DNA of 64,000 nt from Plebeiibacterium sediminum (lineage in GTDB: Bacteria; Bacteroidota; Bacteroidia; Bacteroidales; Marinilabiliaceae), in the NCBI RefSeq assembly GCF_026013605.1, contig NZ_JAPDPJ010000032.1, positions 1 through 64,000 of the forward strand, in the 5' to 3' direction. The position numbers and the translations under genes were made by a program. Within the stretch, counting starts at the first letter, position 1. Every line of letters starts with the position of its first letter. Positions 1 through 9,206 of this stretch are shown here, in pieces. Under the pieces are notes generated by a model that was given only the letters and a program-made list of their open reading frames with translations, was not told the DNA's origin and ran no database searches.

Positions 1-17
1 GGGGTCTGATTTTTAAT

Positions 18-47
18 TAAAAAACGAACGCCCTGTTTATGGGCGTT
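18..47 (-). terminator. Rho-independent terminator (distal)
   Basis: A 7-bp stem (27-33 with 41-47, core GCCC/GGGC) is followed on the minus strand by a T-run opposite positions 18-24. It lies beyond the terminator at 125-163, so it is either a back-up terminator or ends a short unrecognised transcript. Confidence 0.55.
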
Positions 48-124
48 ACAGAAGATAATTTTTAATATCCAGACTTTAGTCGGTTGATAGTGTAATTTTA
101 TATAAATATTGAAATTTAAAGCAT

Positions 125-163
125 AAAAAAGACCAGACTCCCTTCAAAAAGGAAGCTGGTCTT
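125..163 (-). terminator. Rho-independent terminator of the acyl-CoA synthetase gene
   Basis: An 8-bp stem AAGACCAG/CTGGTCTT (129-136 with 156-163) with further pairing inside it is followed by a T-run on the minus strand. It sits 28 bp after the stop codon at 191. Confidence 0.8.
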
Positions 164-190
164 AACAATATTCTAATTTCTAATTAAAGA

Positions 191-1816
191 CTACTTTCGA
201 GTATGTAATCCTAGTTCTTTAGATGATATTTCGCGCATTTCAACCTTACGGACCTTTCCGGTAACTGTTGTTGGAAATTCAGAAACAAACTTCCAGTATT
301 TAGGAATTTTATAAGTCGCAATCTGACCTTTACAATAATCCTTTAACTCTTCATCTGTTGCTGTATCACCATCTTTTAAAATAACCCAGGCCATTACTTC
401 TTCACCATATTTTTCATCTGGCACTCCAATAACCTGAACATCTTTTATCTTATCATGATTATGTAAATATTCTTCTATTTCAAAAGGAGAAATATTTTCA
501 CCACCACGGATAATTAAATCTTTAATCCTTCCTACAATTTTTACATATCCATCTTCATCCATTTCTGCCAAATCTCCTGTATGCATCCATCTTCCCTCGT
601 CAATAACGGCAGCTGTTGCTTCCGGATTATTCCAATACTTTAACATTACAGAATAACCTCTTGTACAAAATTCACCAGAAGCTCCTCTTGGCACAATTTT
701 GCCAGTTTCAGGATCGATTATTTTAATTTCGAGATGAGGGTGAACCTTTCCTACTGTAGCACATCGGCGGTATTCATTATCATCCACAAATGTTTGTGTA
801 CTTACCGGAGATGTTTCTGTCATACCATAACAGATACAAACATCCTTCATATTCATCTTTTCACGAACTTCTTTCATAGCAGATTCTGGACATGATGAAC
901 CAGCCATAATACCTGTTCGTAAATTAGAAAAATCGTACTTATCAAAATTAGGATGATTTAACTCTGCAATAAACATTAAAGGAACGCCATATAATGAGGT
1001 ACATTTTTCATCCTGTGTAATCTGCATCACAACTTCAGGATCAAAAGCCTCTCCCGTTAAAACCATACATGCTCCATGAGTTATTATAGCCAAATTAGCC
1101 AATACCATACCAAAACAATGATATAGTGGAACCGGAATAGCTACCTTATCATTTTCGGTATACTTTAACCTTTCACCAATAAAGTAACCATTATTAATAA
1201 TGTTATGGTGAGATAATGTAGCGCCCTTCGGGAAACCTGTTGTACCGGAAGTATATTGAATATTTATTGGATCATCAAACTGCAATTCACTTTCAACTTC
1301 AAGCAAAGATTCTGTACTTACCTTCTTACCTGCTTCAATTAATGTATCCCAATCATGATCAATAACCAATACATGCTTCAACTTTATACATGACGATCTT
1401 ACTTCAGATAAGATCTCGATATAATTTGTTTTTCTAAAGCCTTTTGCCAACAGAAGTAAACTAACTTCAGATTGCTTTAATGCATACTTTAACTCTGCAG
1501 CTTTATAAGCAGGATTGATGTTTACCATGATGGCTCCTACTCTGGTGGTTGCAAACTGAACTAATACCCATTCAAATCTATTAGGCGACCAAATACCTAC
1601 CCTATCTCCTTTCTTAACACCATAAGCCAGTAATCCTTTAGCAACTTCTTCAACCTGGTTCCAGAATTCTCTGTATGTAGCTCTGTAATTTTGATATGGA
1701 ACTACCAGAGCTTCGTGATCAGGAAATCTGTCTACTGTCTCTTTTAATTTCTCACTAACTGTACACCCTAATAACGGAACATCAGAAATTCCGCTTTCAT
1801 ATGAAAGTTTATTCAC
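191..1816 (-). CDS. AMP-binding fatty-acyl-CoA synthetase
   Basis: A 541-residue ANL-superfamily acyl-CoA ligase. It activates a carboxylic acid with ATP to an acyl-adenylate and transfers it to CoA, in the cytoplasm. The P-loop [11 protein letters not shown] is near residue 190, the adenine/acyl motif YGMTETSP near 332, and the TGD and GRIKDLI hinge motifs near 410-430. The C-terminal catalytic lysine context TGKVRK is near 525, so the enzyme looks complete. Length and motif wording fit the medium/long-chain fatty-acyl-CoA synthase branch rather than acetyl-CoA synthetase (about 650 residues). The chain-length preference cannot be read from the sequence. It is a single-gene unit with its own terminator. 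Confidence 0.9.
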   Translation of the reverse strand: MNKLSYESGISDVPLLGCTVSEKLKETVDRFPDHEALVVPYQNYRATYREFWNQVEEVAKGLLAYGVKKGDRVGIWSPNRFEWVLVQFATTRVGAIMVNINPAYKAAELKYALKQSEVSLLLLAKGFRKTNYIEILSEVRSSCIKLKHVLVIDHDWDTLIEAGKKVSTESLLEVESELQFDDPINIQYTSGTTGFPKGATLSHHNIINNGYFIGERLKYTENDKVAIPVPLYHCFGMVLANLAIITHGACMVLTGEAFDPEVVMQITQDEKCTSLYGVPLMFIAELNHPNFDKYDFSNLRTGIMAGSSCPESAMKEVREKMNMKDVCICYGMTETSPVSTQTFVDDNEYRRCATVGKVHPHLEIKIIDPETGKIVPRGASGEFCTRGYSVMLKYWNNPEATAAVIDEGRWMHTGDLAEMDEDGYVKIVGRIKDLIIRGGENISPFEIEEYLHNHDKIKDVQVIGVPDEKYGEEVMAWVILKDGDTATDEELKDYCKGQIATYKIPKYWKFVSEFPTTVTGKVRKVEMREISSKELGLHTRK

Positions 1817-2039
1817 TGTTACAAATATTTAATTATTAATATTCCCCTTTTCGACATTGGTAGTAGGTCATAAAGATAAATGATAATAATTAATTGTTGT
1901 AACAATTTACAGATTTGTTTATTTTTACACACTCAAAAAACTTAATTTATTGTCTTAAGATATCTCTGACTGTTGAATTGGAAATCCCTGTTTAATACAT
2001 TATTAAAATAAACTAATTCTTAATTAGAAAAAAAATAAA

Positions 2040-3443
2040 ATGAATCCATCAACAGATATAAAGAAACTATATCGAATACATACTCAGGAACAGGTCATTA
2101 ACTCATTAAGAATTAAGTTACCTATCATTTACGTTATTGTTGGATATTTTATGTTCTCCGACATCTATTTTAGAGATAATGTAAATGCTTTCTACACCAG
2201 ATTACTACCTATTTCATTAGCTCTGATTTTAAACTTGCTGCAAATACTCAAAAAATCATCTATTCCGTTCAGAGTTGCACTATACAACACTTTAATAGCA
2301 AGCTTATTAATGATGATGTATGGCAAATGCTTTATTCACTTAAATGACTATTTAACATCAAGTATTACAGGAACAGTCTTAGTTCTTTTTCTAATATCAC
2401 TAGAGTTAAAGGTCTGTATTATAAGTTCCATACTCATTTATTTAACTCCTTCTATATTATTCACTATAATACTCTTTACATTTAAAGAACCATCCAGAGA
2501 GCAATTGCTTGAAATGACTAATATTATACCAATTATTATATTCGGGTTCATTGCAAATCAAATTCAGAATAAATTTAGATTTAAGAGTTTTGAAAAACAG
2601 CATTTACTTGAAGTGGAACAAAACAAAGTAAAAGCGCTTTATACCAAGTCAATACAACAAAACAAAATCCTATCGGAACAAAAGGATGCAATAGAAATTA
2701 AATCAAAAGAACTGACTGAGAGTAAGATTAATTTAGAAATTACCAACCAGGCAAAAGATAAATTTATATCAATTATTTCGCACGATTTAAAAAACCCCTT
2801 CAATGTAATTATTGGCTTTTCTGATTTACTCATGCATAGCCTTGAAACTTTTGATCTGGATGAAATTAAAAACTATACAAGCATTATAAATTCTAGCGCA
2901 AAACAAACTTATAATTTATTTGAAAACTTACTTAATTGGGCTTTACTCCAGAATAATTCAAGCCAGTTATCTTTTAAATCTGCTCACATCAACAAAATTA
3001 TTGAGGACACCATCTCACTGCTTGAACCAAATTTTTTAGCAAAACAAATTCAATTTAAATTTACATACGACGCTCAACTTTATGCAGAGGTTGATGACAT
3101 TGCTATTTCAACAGTATTTCGAAATTTAATTACCAACGCTTTAAAGTATACCAATAAAGGTGGTCAAATACTGATGAATTTATCTGATAATAAAGAAAAA
3201 GTGATTTTTAAGATTTCAGATACAGGTGTTGGAATGAATCAGGCCACAGTAGACCAACTATTCCTATTGAACTCAAACATTCAAACCAAAGGTACAGCAG
3301 ATGAAACAGGTACCGGTTTGGGATTGGTATTATGTGCTGAAATAATTAAAAAACACAATGGCTTTATTAATGCGGAAAGTCATATTAATAAAGGTTCAAC
3401 TTTTACAGTAACGATCCCTATTCATCACACTTCAAAAGAATAG
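2040..3443 (+). CDS. Membrane-bound sensor histidine kinase
   Basis: A 467-residue two-component kinase. Residues 1-180 hold about six hydrophobic segments and no large extracellular loop. A short coiled coil follows (about 190-240), then HisKA with the phospho-acceptor in ISHDLKNPF (His near 248). The HATPase_c domain has an N-box (FRNLITNALKYTN, near 360), G1 (DTGVGMN, near 393) and G2 (GTGLGLVLC, near 425). There is no HAMP, PAS or receiver domain. The signal is probably sensed in or at the membrane; this is inferred from the architecture. No response regulator gene is adjacent, so the partner is unknown; receiver-only proteins at 52431 and 60633 are formal candidates. The stop is only 4 bp from the convergent mscS stop, with no terminator visible between them. 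Confidence 0.9.
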   Translation: MNPSTDIKKLYRIHTQEQVINSLRIKLPIIYVIVGYFMFSDIYFRDNVNAFYTRLLPISLALILNLLQILKKSSIPFRVALYNTLIASLLMMMYGKCFIHLNDYLTSSITGTVLVLFLISLELKVCIISSILIYLTPSILFTIILFTFKEPSREQLLEMTNIIPIIIFGFIANQIQNKFRFKSFEKQHLLEVEQNKVKALYTKSIQQNKILSEQKDAIEIKSKELTESKINLEITNQAKDKFISIISHDLKNPFNVIIGFSDLLMHSLETFDLDEIKNYTSIINSSAKQTYNLFENLLNWALLQNNSSQLSFKSAHINKIIEDTISLLEPNFLAKQIQFKFTYDAQLYAEVDDIAISTVFRNLITNALKYTNKGGQILMNLSDNKEKVIFKISDTGVGMNQATVDQLFLLNSNIQTKGTADETGTGLGLVLCAEIIKKHNGFINAESHINKGSTFTVTIPIHHTSKE

Positions 3444-3447
3444 CTCC

Positions 3448-4281
3448 TTAATTACTTTTTTTAGTTACAATGGTGCGGTGTGGATATGGAATTTCAATTC
3501 CTGTTGCATCAAATCTCTTTTTAACAGATTCATTCATATCGCATGCAATAACAAAAGCATCATCATTATTTTTTGCCCAAACATAAGCTCTTATTGTAAT
3601 TGAGTATTCTCCCAATCGGATTACTCTGATCACTACTTTGGGCACATCGTTACTTTTATCTTCTTCCGACCTGTTATCCATTAATAAAGGATGATTTTCA
3701 GCTTCCTCTTTTATAATTTGTTTTGCCAAATCTAAATCAGATTCATAACTAACATCAAATTCAATAAACTTTTTAATCTTTTCCTCAATAATGTTACTAT
3801 TGATAATCGTTTCTTCACTAATTATTGAATTTGGTATAATGATTCTTCTGTTTTCATAATTTCGGATAATTGTATGTCGCAACGTGATTTCTTCAACTAC
3901 TCCCTTATTTAGTGCACCAACCTCAATAACATCCTTAACTCTAAATGGTCGAAATATGAGAATAAAGATTCCACTAATAATATTACTAAATGCTTTTTGT
4001 GAGGCAAAACCAATGATAGCAGCCAAAATTCCGGCACTTGCAAATAGCGCTTTAGCTACAGAATTAAGAGGAGGAGTAATATAAAATATGGCAATTAAAC
4101 CTGCCGTATATATAATAAAGGAAATTGAATTCTTCAGAAATGAAAAATTAGTTGGATCTACATTTACTTTTAAGGATTGTCGTTTTATAAACAAACCAAT
4201 AATTTTTCGTGTAGTAAACGTAATTAAATAAACACCCGCAATTATTGAAACTACTTTAATCCAATAATATAAATCCATCAT
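3448..4281 (-). CDS. Small-conductance mechanosensitive channel (MscS family)
   Basis: A 277-residue inner-membrane channel of the MscS family, which opens under membrane tension to release solutes after osmotic downshock. Hydrophobic helices lie at about residues 5-22 and 50-68. A pore-lining TM3 rich in Gly/Ala (ILAAIIGFASQKAFSNIISG) runs into the conserved beta domain with RPFRVKDVIEV and NSIISEETI. The length matches the basic three-TM MscS type (about 280). The start codon overlaps the last base of the upstream amidotransferase stop (TAATG), so the two are translationally coupled. A second MscS protein is encoded at 30655-31470. Confidence 0.9.
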   Translation of the reverse strand: MMDLYYWIKVVSIIAGVYLITFTTRKIIGLFIKRQSLKVNVDPTNFSFLKNSISFIIYTAGLIAIFYITPPLNSVAKALFASAGILAAIIGFASQKAFSNIISGIFILIFRPFRVKDVIEVGALNKGVVEEITLRHTIIRNYENRRIIIPNSIISEETIINSNIIEEKIKKFIEFDVSYESDLDLAKQIIKEEAENHPLLMDNRSEEDKSNDVPKVVIRVIRLGEYSITIRAYVWAKNNDDAFVIACDMNESVKKRFDATGIEIPYPHRTIVTKKSN

Positions 4282-4856
4282 TATAAAATATTACAAATTT
4301 TCAAAAAATTCTTCACCATTAACAATCCATCCTCTCCGGATACCTCCGGATGAGATTGAAAACCATAAACAGGCTTTTCTTTATGTTTTATGATTTCTGT
4401 TGAACATGTTTCTGATACAGCCAGACTATCAAAAGACTCAGGCAATTCTGAAACATAAAATGAATGCTTTTTCATGAGCATAACCTCATTCCTTTTCAAC
4501 CCGTCAAATATAGGATCTTCTGGCTTAATTATATTAATGAGTTCTTTTTTTCCATGATATTCTGCTAACTTTTTTATTCGCCCCCGGTAAGCTACAGCAA
4601 TGATCTCATGCCCCAGACAAAAACCCAATACCGGAACATTAAAATTCATTAGTGCAACAAAATTTGAAGTGAGATTTAGTGGTTCATAAGGATTCCCCTT
4701 CCCTCCTGAAAGTATTATGCCCTGAATATGTGTTTTTGCAGATAAGGTAATCGGCTGATTGTGATCAAAAAACACATAATCAAAATCCTGCTCCGATAAA
4801 AACTGACGCTTAAACTTTTTAATAAAAGCACTTTGGTTATCTATAATTAAAAGCAT
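4281..4856 (-). CDS. Class I glutamine amidotransferase domain protein
   Basis: A 191-residue stand-alone class I (triad) glutamine amidotransferase. The nucleophile elbow GFCLGHE places Cys at residue 80, and QSHPEVSGEDG gives His169 and Glu171, so the triad is intact. Such a domain releases ammonia from glutamine for a synthase partner. The sequence most resembles archaeal-type GMP synthase subunit A or the anthranilate/aminodeoxychorismate synthase glutaminase. No guaB, guaA synthetase, trpE or pabB lies next to it. Instead it forms a two-gene operon with an MscS channel. The true amide acceptor is therefore unknown, and I give no gene symbol. Confidence 0.8.
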   Translation of the reverse strand: MLLIIDNQSAFIKKFKRQFLSEQDFDYVFFDHNQPITLSAKTHIQGIILSGGKGNPYEPLNLTSNFVALMNFNVPVLGFCLGHEIIAVAYRGRIKKLAEYHGKKELINIIKPEDPIFDGLKRNEVMLMKKHSFYVSELPESFDSLAVSETCSTEIIKHKEKPVYGFQSHPEVSGEDGLLMVKNFLKICNIL

Positions 4857-4875
4857 ATCCTGAATATTTAAGTTT

Positions 4876-4909
4876 CAAACTTACTTTGCATTTCTGTTTT
4901 CTACTCAAT
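4876..4909 (-). promoter_or_regulatory. Bacteroidota-type promoter of the amidotransferase-mscS operon
   Basis: On the minus strand a TAAGTTTG -7 box (4883-4876) lies 22 bp downstream of ATTG (4909-4906), which matches three of four bases of the -33 TTTG element. The predicted transcript starts about 13 nt before the ATG at 4856. Confidence 0.5.
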
Positions 4910-5200
4910 TTAAAAAGATATAGCTTCCTATACAATATTTAAAGATGCATTTAACCTATTAATTATAATGATGTTATAGTAATACTTCATCTAAAAACTC
5001 TTGGCAAAGTATTTGCACCCGGTAATTCACCTATGATCTATAATCAGGAGTTAACATCCGAAAATAAAATGGCTCCTGCCACTACTTTCTGCCTAAGGTT
5101 TAAAAGCTAAAAGAAATCGCCTGCAATTACGAGTATTTACATAAACCCAACAACGGGCCTGCTCCGGACCTGCTCCGGACCACCAGGGGAGCAACTGCGG

Positions 5201-5266
5201 ATACACTTCACTATTCATTCACTTATCCCTCACTATTGGCTCACTATTCACTCACTATTCACTCAC
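5201..5266. repeat. Six-copy 11-bp tandem repeat
   Basis: Six consecutive 11-bp units with consensus TATTCACTCAC. The units begin at 5201, 5212, 5223, 5234, 5245 and 5256; the last two are identical and the others differ at 2-4 positions. The array is strongly strand-asymmetric (few G on the plus strand). It is too short and has no spacers, so it is not a CRISPR. Confidence 0.8.
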
Positions 5267-5530
5267 TGTCCAGTGAATTAAATGTGAACCATATATGAAG
5301 AGTATGAATGGTGTATATAAGAGGTATCCGTTTCTGTTACCTTGCCTTTACCTTTTTGGTACGACTCAGACCTAACTGAAATATAATCTGTATTAGTTTA
5401 AGGTAGATGATTGAATAAGAGCCTCATAAAAGAGATACCCGCTTAGATAACATTCTATCTGACCTACCAAACAAACCGGTAGTTTTAGAATTGTACCACC
5501 TAATTTGTAAAAAAGTAAGTACAAGACAAA

Positions 5531-5559
5531 AAAAAGGCATCCTTCGAAAAGGATGCCTT
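5531..5559 (-). terminator. Rho-independent terminator of the PFOR gene
   Basis: An 11-bp perfect stem (5534-5544 with 5549-5559) has a CGAA tetraloop in the plus-strand reading and a T-run on the minus strand. It ends 21 bp after the PFOR stop. Confidence 0.9.
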
Positions 5560-5580
5560 ACATATCTAGATTTCTAATAC

Positions 5581-8500
5581 TTAGAATTCCATTTTAGATT
5601 GACGAACATAGCCGTTGTAACGCCATTTAGCGTTGTCTTCAGCAGCTTTAAATAATTCTTCTGCTTCAGCAGGGAATTGTTTCATCAATGAAGTATAACG
5701 GATCTCACCTTTCAAGAAGTCCTGGAATTTAGACCAATCTGGCTCTTTAGAGTCTAATATGAATGGGTTTTTACCTTCTGCTTCTAAATCAGGGTTAAAT
5801 CTGTATAGGTGGAAGTAACCACACTCAACAGCTTTTTTCTGCTCAGTTTGAGCTTTACCCATACCTGCAGTTAAACCGTGGTTAATACATGGAGCATAAG
5901 CAATAATGATAGATGGACCATCAAAAGCTTCAGCTTCACGGATCGCTTTGAATGTTTGAGCCTGGTTAGCACCCATTGCAATTTGAGCAACATATACATA
6001 ACCATAAGATGCAGCCATCATACCAAGATCTTTCTTACGAATTTTCTTACCTGAAGCAGCAAATTTAGCAACAGCTCCAACTGGTGTAGATTTAGATGCC
6101 TGACCTCCAGTGTTAGAGTAAACCTCAGTATCAACTACTAATACATTTACATCTTGTCCTGAAGCTAATACGTGATCTAAACCACCATAACCGATGTCAT
6201 AAGCCCAACCGTCACCACCAATAATCCATTGAGATTGTTTAGTGATATATTTTTTAACTTTTGCTAACTCATTACAAATGTCGCAGCTACAAGCGTCGAT
6301 CATTGGAGAAAGTTTTGCTGAGATCTCTTTAGTTATCTCACCGTCTTTACGGTTTTCAATCCACTCAGTAAATAGAGCTTTCATTTCTGCAGAACAGCTG
6401 TCAGACTCTAAACCTTCTTTCATTAAACGCTCAACACGGTCACGCATTTTTTCAGTTGCAATAGCCATACCTAAACCATACTCAGCGTTATCTTCGAATA
6501 AAGAGTTTGCCCAAGCTGGACCACATCCTTTTTCGTTCATTGTATATGGAGTAGATGGAGCAGAACCAGAGTAAATAGAAGTACAACCAGTTGCATTTGC
6601 TACCATTTGACGATCACCAAATAGTTGAGAGATCAATTTAATATATGGAGTTTCACCACAACCAGAACAAGCACCAGAGAACTCGAATAATGGAGTTGCA
6701 AACTGAGAGTTCTTCACGTTAGTTTTAGTATCAACTAAACTTTGTTTTGAAGTAACTTTCTCAACACAGTAATCCCAGTTTTCCTGATTGTCATACTGAG
6801 TAGCGATAGGCTTCATCTCAAGAGCTTTTGTTTTAGCCGGACAAACATCAACACAGTTTCCACAGTCAAGACAGTCAAGAACATCAACCTGTACGCGGAA
6901 TTGCATTCCTTTTAAGGCAGCAGGAGCTTTCATCTCTAAAGTAGCACCTTTGAAATCAGCAGCTTCTGTTTCGTCTAATACGAATGGACGAATAGCAGCG
7001 TGAGGACAAACGTAAGCACACTGGTTACATTGGATACAGTTTTCTGGAATCCATTCTGGAACGCTGGCAGCAACACCACGTTTTTCAAATTTAGAAGTAC
7101 CTTGATCCCAAGTACCATCTTCACGACCTGTAAATGCTGACACTGGTAAATCATCACCAACCTGAGCATTGATAGGACGAACAACTTTGTTTACGAATTC
7201 AGTACCAGCAGTTGGGTATTCTAAAGAACCATCAAGGCTAGCCCATTCTGCAGGAACATCAATTTTAACTACATCACCACCTTGATCAACAGCAGCAAAG
7301 TTCATATTAACGATCTTCTCTCCTTTTTTACCGTAAGATTTCACGATAAATTTCTTCATTTGCTCTACAGCTTGCTCGTAAGGAATTACGCCTGTAATTT
7401 TGAAGAAAGCAGATTGAAGGATAGTATTTGTACGGTTACCTAAACCAATACCAGCAGCAATATCAGTTGCGTTAATTGTGTATAGGCTAATGTTGTTTTT
7501 AGCTAAGTAAGCTTTAACATTATTTGGAAGATTTTTCTTAACTTCTTCTTCTGTCCATACTGTATTTAATAAGAAAGTACCATCTTTCTTTAAACCTTTT
7601 GTTACATCATATAAATTCAGGTAAGCCTGAACGTGACAAGCAACAAAGTTTGGAGTGTTTACTAAATAAGTAGAACGGATTGGATCATCACCAAAACGAA
7701 GGTGAGAACATGTGAAACCTCCAGATTTTTTTGAGTCATAAGCAAAATAAGCCTGACAATATTTATCTGTGTTATCACCAATAATTTTAATAGAGTTTTT
7801 GTTAGCACCTACAGTACCATCAGCACCTAAACCATAAAATTTAGCTTCGAAAGGTCCGTTAGCTAAAGCGATTTCTTCTTTTGGAGGAAGAGATGTAAAT
7901 GTAACATCATCAACAATACCTACAGTAAAACCATTTTTTGGTTCTGGTAAAGCAAGATTTTCATAAATAGAAAGAACCTGTGCTGGAGTAAAGTCTTTAG
8001 AAGAAAGACCATAACGTCCGCCTACGATAACAGGAGCATTTTCTTTACCATAGAAAGTATCTTTAACATCTAAATATAATGGCTCACCAGTTGCTCCTGG
8101 CTCTTTTGTACGATCTAATACTGCAATTCTTTTAGCTGTATCAGGTACTGCTGCTAAGAAATGTTTAGCTGAGAATGGACGGTATAAGTGTACTGCAACC
8201 ATACCAACTTTTTCTCCTTTAGCAACTAATTCATCAATACCTTCTTTGATTGCTTCGCAACCTGATCCCATAGCAATGATTACTCTTTCTGCATCTTCTG
8301 CACCATAGTAATCAAATAAACCATACTCACGACCTGTAATTTTGTTAAGCTCTTTAATATAGTGCTCAACTGTGTCAGCTAATGAATCATAATAAGGATT
8401 ACAAGCTTCACGAGCCTGGAAGAAAACATCTGGGTTTTGTGCCATACCACGAGCTACTGGAGAAGCTGGATTTAATGCACGATCACGGAATGCCTGAAGA

Positions 8501-9102
8501 TCATCTTTGTCAAATAATGGCTCAAGATCTTCGATATCTAATTGTTCAATTTTTTGAATCTCATGAGAAGTACGGAATCCGTCAAAGAAGTGAACGAATG
8601 GTACTCTTGATTTAAGAGATGCTAAGTGAGCAACTGCAGCAAGGTCCATAACTTCTTGAACAGAACCTGTAGCAAACATTGCACATCCTGTTTGACGAAC
8701 CGCCATAACATCCTGGTGATCACCAAAAATAGATAATGCATGAGATGCTAACGTACGAGCCGAAACATGATAAACACCTGGAAGTAATTCACCAGCTACT
8801 TTATACATGTTAGGGATCATTAATAATAAACCTTGTGATGCAGTAAATGTATTACAAAGAGTACCAGCCTGAAGAGCTCCGTGCATAGCACCAGCAGCAC
8901 CAGCTTCAGATTGCATTTCTTCAACTTTTACTGTTTCTCCAAAAATGTTTTTTCTACCATTTGCAGCCCATTCGTCAACGTATTCTGCCATTGTAGAAGA
9001 AGGCGTGATTGGATAGATTGCAGCTACCTCGCTAAACATATAAGCGATATGAGCAGCAGCTTGGTTACCATCACAGGTAAGAAACTTCTTTTCTTTTGCC
9101 AT
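5581..9102 (-). CDS. nifJ: Pyruvate:ferredoxin (flavodoxin) oxidoreductase
   Basis: A 1173-residue single-chain PFOR. It converts pyruvate plus CoA to acetyl-CoA and CO2 and reduces ferredoxin, using thiamine diphosphate and three Fe4S4 clusters, in the cytoplasm. The N-terminal domain has the YPITPSSTMAE pyruvate-binding motif. Two ferredoxin motifs, CIQCNQCAYVCP near residue 687 and CLDCGNCVDVCP near 742, carry two clusters. CSGCGETPY near 820 and a later Cys bind the proximal cluster. GDGWAYDIGYGGLDH and NTGGQ near 980-1020 bind thiamine diphosphate. The length equals the usual homodimeric type (about 1170-1190). The gene is a monocistronic unit with a strong terminator. It points to ferredoxin-based anaerobic pyruvate oxidation. 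Confidence 0.97.
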   Translation of the reverse strand: MAKEKKFLTCDGNQAAAHIAYMFSEVAAIYPITPSSTMAEYVDEWAANGRKNIFGETVKVEEMQSEAGAAGAMHGALQAGTLCNTFTASQGLLLMIPNMYKVAGELLPGVYHVSARTLASHALSIFGDHQDVMAVRQTGCAMFATGSVQEVMDLAAVAHLASLKSRVPFVHFFDGFRTSHEIQKIEQLDIEDLEPLFDKDDLQAFRDRALNPASPVARGMAQNPDVFFQAREACNPYYDSLADTVEHYIKELNKITGREYGLFDYYGAEDAERVIIAMGSGCEAIKEGIDELVAKGEKVGMVAVHLYRPFSAKHFLAAVPDTAKRIAVLDRTKEPGATGEPLYLDVKDTFYGKENAPVIVGGRYGLSSKDFTPAQVLSIYENLALPEPKNGFTVGIVDDVTFTSLPPKEEIALANGPFEAKFYGLGADGTVGANKNSIKIIGDNTDKYCQAYFAYDSKKSGGFTCSHLRFGDDPIRSTYLVNTPNFVACHVQAYLNLYDVTKGLKKDGTFLLNTVWTEEEVKKNLPNNVKAYLAKNNISLYTINATDIAAGIGLGNRTNTILQSAFFKITGVIPYEQAVEQMKKFIVKSYGKKGEKIVNMNFAAVDQGGDVVKIDVPAEWASLDGSLEYPTAGTEFVNKVVRPINAQVGDDLPVSAFTGREDGTWDQGTSKFEKRGVAASVPEWIPENCIQCNQCAYVCPHAAIRPFVLDETEAADFKGATLEMKAPAALKGMQFRVQVDVLDCLDCGNCVDVCPAKTKALEMKPIATQYDNQENWDYCVEKVTSKQSLVDTKTNVKNSQFATPLFEFSGACSGCGETPYIKLISQLFGDRQMVANATGCTSIYSGSAPSTPYTMNEKGCGPAWANSLFEDNAEYGLGMAIATEKMRDRVERLMKEGLESDSCSAEMKALFTEWIENRKDGEITKEISAKLSPMIDACSCDICNELAKVKKYITKQSQWIIGGDGWAYDIGYGGLDHVLASGQDVNVLVVDTEVYSNTGGQASKSTPVGAVAKFAASGKKIRKKDLGMMAASYGYVYVAQIAMGANQAQTFKAIREAEAFDGPSIIIAYAPCINHGLTAGMGKAQTEQKKAVECGYFHLYRFNPDLEAEGKNPFILDSKEPDWSKFQDFLKGEIRYTSLMKQFPAEAEELFKAAEDNAKWRYNGYVRQSKMEF

Positions 9103-9206
9103 TTTGTTTACTATTTAAGTTTTAACTACTATTATTTAGAATTATTCTATTTTATTGATAATCAATTAGTAAAATTACAATTTTATAACTAATCAGATCA
9201 AATTTA

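Larger units (their letters stand above)
4857..5580. other. 724-bp intergenic region with a tandem-repeat patch
   Basis: No convincing gene on either strand. It holds the promoter at 4876-4909, a GC-richer stretch near 5150-5200 with a duplicated TGCTCCGGACC (5161-5180), the 11-bp tandem array at 5201-5266, and a small inverted repeat ATTCACT/AGTGAAT at 5258-5278 at the end of the array. The PFOR terminator closes it at 5531-5559. Confidence 0.6.

Noticed and set aside
5201-5266. CRISPR array
   Set aside because: Units are 11 bp and adjoin without spacers; no cas genes are present.
6242-6574. 110-codon plus-strand frame inside PFOR, and others at 8382, 8881 and 24062
   Set aside because: All lie antisense to clearly functional genes with strong domain matches and have unlikely composition.
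9199-9206. TAAATTTG box as PFOR promoter
   Set aside because: It matches TAnnTTTG but sits at the end of the neighbouring gene, about 97 bp before the PFOR ATG, and no TTTG stands at the right spacing, so support is too weak.
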